From an uncultured Propionibacteriaceae bacterium (lineage in GTDB: Bacteria > Actinomycetota > Actinomycetes > Propionibacteriales > Propionibacteriaceae): DNA of 64,000 nucleotides. Shown here piece after piece: positions 60,484-64,000 of this stretch; position 1 is the first letter of the stretch; every line of letters starts with the position of its first letter. Where the stretch lies: positions 1-64,000 of the forward strand of contig CALCKT010000069.1 of NCBI GenBank assembly GCA_937965785.1, written 5' to 3'. The notes under the pieces were generated by a model. It searched no databases. It saw only the letters and a list, made by a program, of their open reading frames with translations, and had not been told where the DNA came from. A program made the translations under genes and the position numbers.

Positions 60484-63400
60484 ATGCACAAGCTGAATCC
60501 CCAGGAGTCCGTCGGAACGGTTGCTGAGCGCGAGGGCAACGACGGTCCCGCATCCTCGGCTGAAGCGTCTGGTGACAGCTTCCCGCTGGCCCCGCTCCAG
60601 CGGGGCATGATCGTCGGATGCCTGGACGAGAACCGCGATGACGCATACACCTTCCAGCAGGTCTTCACGGCAAAAACCTCCTCCGGGCCGATGTCCCCGG
60701 CGCTGATAGCCGAGGCCTTGGAGGGACTGGCGATGCTTCACCCCGTGCTCCGCACCGCGATTCTCCTCGACGATCCAGCGGCCCCGCGCCAAGTGGTGAT
60801 GCCCGACCGGCGCATCGAGTTTACCGAGCATGACCTTCGGGCTTCTGGGATGAACCTCGACGCGTGGCTCGAGGCAGACCTCGCCCGCGGCTTCGATCTC
60901 GCAACCGACTCTCTCGTGCGGGTCAGCGCGCTCTGGGTGGGGGAGCGACTCGATTTGGTCTGGACGTACCACCATGTCATTCTCGACGTCTGGTGCCTCG
61001 AAACGCTGTTCGGCGACTTTCTGGAACTCCACGATGCCCTCAGCGACGGCGAGACCCTCGGGGCCGCGGTCGCCCGCCTCAGCGCTGGCCGCGCCGAAGC
61101 CCCGTTCCGTACCTACGTCGAAGGCCTTCAGAACCGCGATAACGACGGTCTTGTCACCTACTGGCGCGACCTTCTCACCGATTACGAAGGCACCCCGGAC
61201 CTCGTCGCCACGGGGCGGCCCGACGGCCAGCCCGGGCAGGTGGGGTCAGTTGTGTGCCGGGTCGGCCAACCACTCGCCGACGCAGTGCAGAGTCTCGCCG
61301 CCACCCACGATGCCACGGTGGGTGGCGTCCTCCAGGCCGCTTGGGCGCTCGTGCTGATGCGCGCCACCCGCACCGACGACCTCACCCTCGGAACGGTGGT
61401 CTCTGACCTTGACGAGCGGACCGGCGCCAAAGCCGTCGGTCTGTACATCAACGTGGTGCCGTCACGGATCACCGTCACATCAACGCTCACCGTCGCCGGT
61501 CTGATCCACCAGATCCGCGATCAGCATGCAGCCTCCGCACCTCACCGTCATGCCTCACTGGGGCAGATCCAGGGGATTTCCGGTCATTCCGAGGGTCTCG
61601 TCCGCGCGCTGTTCGCCCACGAGACCAAGGACTGGCAGGCCGCACTGACCAGCGAACGCGGCACCAGCCTGAGTCTTTGTCATGACCACCGCCGTACGAG
61701 CTTCCCGCTCAACCTCATCGGCCGGACAACCGCCGACGGGATCGTTCTCGAACTGATCCGAGATGGGGGCGTCTACGCCGAGGCGGAGGCGCAGCGTCTG
61801 CTCGGTCGCGTCCTGCGTGTCCTTGAGCAGTTCGTTGCGGATCCCAGCCGCCCCGTCACCGAGGTTTCCACCCTCACCCCTGAGGAGGAGCGGCTCGTCC
61901 TCGAGGACTTCAACGCCAACGCCCAGACCTTCAGTGGTGGCGGAACCGCTGCCGAACTCTTCCTGGCTGAAGCGGAGGCGCATCCCGAGCGGGCCGCGCT
62001 GGTGTGGGAGGACGGTTCGCTCACGTATGGCGACCTGCGGGCCTGGGCGCTGTCAGTGGCCGCTCGGCTGCGCCGCACGGGAATCCCCAGGAGGTCAGCC
62101 GTCGGTGTCATGGGGGAGCGCGGTCCCGCCCTGATAGTCGGGATGATGGCGGTCCTGCTCAGCGGCAATCATTTCGTCCCGTTTGACGTGGGGCACCCGC
62201 GCGAACGGATCGAAAACATGGCCGCCGACTGCGGGCTGCGGGCGATGCTCACCGCGGGTTGGGAGGCCGCTCAAACCGCCGCGCATCCGGGAACCCTTCC
62301 CGCTGGCTGCGTGAGCCTGTCCCTGGACGATGACACCCGTGTCGATGCAGCTCCGGAGCTGTATGAAGCCACGCTCCCGGAGCCCGACGACTTGGCCTAT
62401 GTCATCTACACCTCCGGCACCACCGGGCAACCCAAAGGGGTTGCACTCCACCACCGCGGGCTGGTGAATCTGCGACACGTGCTGCTCCAGACCTACGGCG
62501 TCACCGCCACCGACCGGGTCCTGCAGTTCGCGGCTCCCACCTTCGACGCCTCCGTGTGGGAGCTCACACTGTCACTGCTGTGCGGGGCGGGGCTTGTCGT
62601 CGTTGACCAGGACACCATCCATGACGTGGAACGTCTTGAGCAGCTCGCCGAGCGGCTGGGCGTCACCCTGGCGGCGCTGCCTCCCCAGTACTTCCTAACC
62701 ACCGGCAACCTGCGCCTGAGGGTGCTCACCACGGCCGGTTCCGCGTCGAGCGCCAATGTCGTGAACAAGGCGTTACGAACTTGTGAGCGTTACATCAACG
62801 CATACGGGCCGACCGAGAACACGGTCCAGATCAGCGTCTGGGAGGCGCCGGGTACTCCCATGGATCCCACTGAGCGGATCCCCATCGGTTGGCCCACTGC
62901 CAACTCACAGGTGTACGTGCTGAACGGCTCTCGCGTCTGCGGCATCGGTGAGCCGGGCGAACTGTGCGTGGCAGGAGTGGGTGTGGCTCGTGGCTATCTC
63001 AACCGCCCCGAACTCAACGCCGAAAAGTTCGTGCCCAATCCCTTTGGCGAGGGGATGATGTACCGCACAGGTGATGTCGCCCGTTGGCTCCCGGATGGAA
63101 GCCTCGACTTCTGCGGCCGACTCGACAACCAGGTCAAGGTCCGCGGCTTCAGGGTGGAACTCGGCGAGGTCGAGAGTGCGCTGCGCCAACTCGATGGCGT
63201 CCGCGATGTCGTCGTCACCACTTGTACGGATCACGTTGGCGAGTTGGAGATGGTTGGCTACGTCGTCGGTGAGTCCCATCTCAACCCGACCGCCATGCGC
63301 GACCAACTCGCTGAACTGCTGCCGCGATACATGATCCCGGCGCACGTGGTTCAGATGGACGAGATCCCCCTGACCAGACACGGCAAGCCTGACCTGCGGG

Positions 63401-64000
63401 CCCTGCCCGCAGTCACGGCCCCCAACCACCCCGCGACGGGGGAGCCGACGGAGTCCTCAGGCGTCGAGCATCAGGTGTGCGTCGCGCTGGCGGAAGTCCT
63501 GGGACTCGACGCCGTGTCGCCCGGTGCCAACTTCTTTGAGCTCGGCGGTGACTCGATCAAGGCCATCCGCCTGGTGTCGAAGATGCGCTCCGCCGGCTAC
63601 GACCTCAACGTCGGCACCGTCCTTGGCGGGGGCACACCCCGGCGCATCGCGCGAGGGACACGGCTGCGCGCCGAGAACCCTCACGAACAGGGTGAAGTCA
63701 CCGGCGAGGTCCGCGGGGTGCCCATCGCCGAGGAGTTCTTCGCCAAGGCGCTGGCAGAACCATCCCACTTCAACCAAGACATCGTTCTTGAGGTCGGGCA
63801 GACGACGGCCGATGTCATCCGCCAGTCCCTTGACGCCGTGTGGTCCCACCACGACGCACTGCGGTCGGTGGTGTGCGGCGACATCCTCGTCATCCGAGAC
63901 GTTGCGGGGGCCGAGCCTTACGGGTTCGAAACCCACCGGGTGCCCGAGGATGCCGAGCGGCGGCCGGCCCTGCTCGCGATCGCCGAACGACTCCAGCGCT
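60484..64000 (+). CDS. Non-ribosomal peptide synthetase C-A-PCP-(E or C), partial
   Basis: The first 1172 residues of an NRPS cut by the window edge. C domain about 30-480 with H-H-V-I-L-D-V (163-169; the usual final Gly is Val). A domain about 490-985 with YTSGTTGQPKG near 642, FDASVW near 687, NAYGPTE, YRTGD and a late NGK-type HGKPD. Aligning to GrsA gives the pocket residues D-A-W-A-T-A-A-V-Q-K, nearest in my memory to the Phe pocket DAWTIAAICK. PCP Ser1024 in LGGDSIKA. From about 1075 PIAEEFF...SHFNQ opens an epimerisation- or condensation-type domain. Starting with a C domain suggests it accepts the polyketide acyl chain. ATG preceded by GAGG at 9 bases. Confidence 0.93.
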   Translation, partial: MHKLNPQESVGTVAEREGNDGPASSAEASGDSFPLAPLQRGMIVGCLDENRDDAYTFQQVFTAKTSSGPMSPALIAEALEGLAMLHPVLRTAILLDDPAAPRQVVMPDRRIEFTEHDLRASGMNLDAWLEADLARGFDLATDSLVRVSALWVGERLDLVWTYHHVILDVWCLETLFGDFLELHDALSDGETLGAAVARLSAGRAEAPFRTYVEGLQNRDNDGLVTYWRDLLTDYEGTPDLVATGRPDGQPGQVGSVVCRVGQPLADAVQSLAATHDATVGGVLQAAWALVLMRATRTDDLTLGTVVSDLDERTGAKAVGLYINVVPSRITVTSTLTVAGLIHQIRDQHAASAPHRHASLGQIQGISGHSEGLVRALFAHETKDWQAALTSERGTSLSLCHDHRRTSFPLNLIGRTTADGIVLELIRDGGVYAEAEAQRLLGRVLRVLEQFVADPSRPVTEVSTLTPEEERLVLEDFNANAQTFSGGGTAAELFLAEAEAHPERAALVWEDGSLTYGDLRAWALSVAARLRRTGIPRRSAVGVMGERGPALIVGMMAVLLSGNHFVPFDVGHPRERIENMAADCGLRAMLTAGWEAAQTAAHPGTLPAGCVSLSLDDDTRVDAAPELYEATLPEPDDLAYVIYTSGTTGQPKGVALHHRGLVNLRHVLLQTYGVTATDRVLQFAAPTFDASVWELTLSLLCGAGLVVVDQDTIHDVERLEQLAERLGVTLAALPPQYFLTTGNLRLRVLTTAGSASSANVVNKALRTCERYINAYGPTENTVQISVWEAPGTPMDPTERIPIGWPTANSQVYVLNGSRVCGIGEPGELCVAGVGVARGYLNRPELNAEKFVPNPFGEGMMYRTGDVARWLPDGSLDFCGRLDNQVKVRGFRVELGEVESALRQLDGVRDVVVTTCTDHVGELEMVGYVVGESHLNPTAMRDQLAELLPRYMIPAHVVQMDEIPLTRHGKPDLRALPAVTAPNHPATGEPTESSGVEHQVCVALAEVLGLDAVSPGANFFELGGDSIKAIRLVSKMRSAGYDLNVGTVLGGGTPRRIARGTRLRAENPHEQGEVTGEVRGVPIAEEFFAKALAEPSHFNQDIVLEVGQTTADVIRQSLDAVWSHHDALRSVVCGDILVIRDVAGAEPYGFETHRVPEDAERRPALLAIAERLQR

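Overview
The window is about 65-68% GC by eye, with GTG starts, ATGA/GTGA gene overlaps, at least one apparent leaderless gene and type VII secretion (ESX/WXG-like) proteins. This points to a high-GC Gram-positive actinobacterium, most plausibly a member of the Propionibacteriales. That assignment is inference; no rRNA or other marker gene is present. No tRNA, rRNA, insertion sequence or CRISPR array was recognised.

Layout. (1) 1-4.6 kb: two convergent gene pairs for small helical and WXG-like proteins with large partners (a DUF1023 alpha/beta hydrolase and a Gly/Ser-rich protein), typical type VII secretion accessory genes. (2) 4.6-13.0 kb, leftward: a ribose/inositol-type sugar ABC transporter operon, a Na+/H+ antiporter, and a three-gene sugar catabolism operon (IolE-like isomerase, Gfo/Idh/MocA dehydrogenase, TIM-barrel isomerase). 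(3) 13.1-21.8 kb, rightward: a compact defence operon with a TIR-SAVED effector followed by a type III (III-D-like) CRISPR RNP set: a large zinc-ribbon RAMP protein, an HD-less Cas10 with GGDD, a short Csm3-like RAMP, a Csx10-like RAMP with a helical tail, a tandem RAMP and a small unknown protein. No adaptation genes, Cas6 or array are seen. A HipBA toxin-antitoxin pair abuts it. (4) 24-31.2 kb: a second sugar/polyol region (Gfo/Idh, Zn alcohol dehydrogenase, TSUP exporter, DeoR regulator, GpsA-like dehydrogenase, FGGY kinase). (5) 31.2-35 kb: a frameshifted vapC with vapB, then a seryl-tRNA synthetase gene lying between two 87-bp copies of the 3' end of dnaB, then dnaB itself. (6) 35.4-38.3 kb: csoR-copZ-copA copper efflux with a CsoR-type operator inside the promoter. 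(7) 38.5-41.3 kb: a cell-wall protein (DUF348-G5-3D) and a glycosyltransferase bordered by dispersed repeats. (8) 41.6-64 kb: a trans-AT polyketide/NRPS cluster. It has a free-standing AT, two KS-DH-KR-ACP synthases without integrated AT, a catalytically dead AT homologue, a KS lacking both catalytic histidines, a type II thioesterase, an ABC exporter, a phosphopantetheinyl transferase, and an NRPS that runs off the window end.

How the genes work together. The defence operon reads as a system in which RNA recognition by the RAMP complex switches on Cas10 cyclase activity; the cyclic oligoadenylate is then sensed by SAVED and triggers TIR NADase-mediated abortive infection. In the biosynthetic cluster the AT would load the ACPs, the two synthases extend and reduce the chain, and the NRPS C domain joins it to an amino acid; the exporter removes the product. 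The same MerR-type promoter/operator architecture precedes both the first cluster gene and the NRPS gene, suggesting one activator controls two transcripts.
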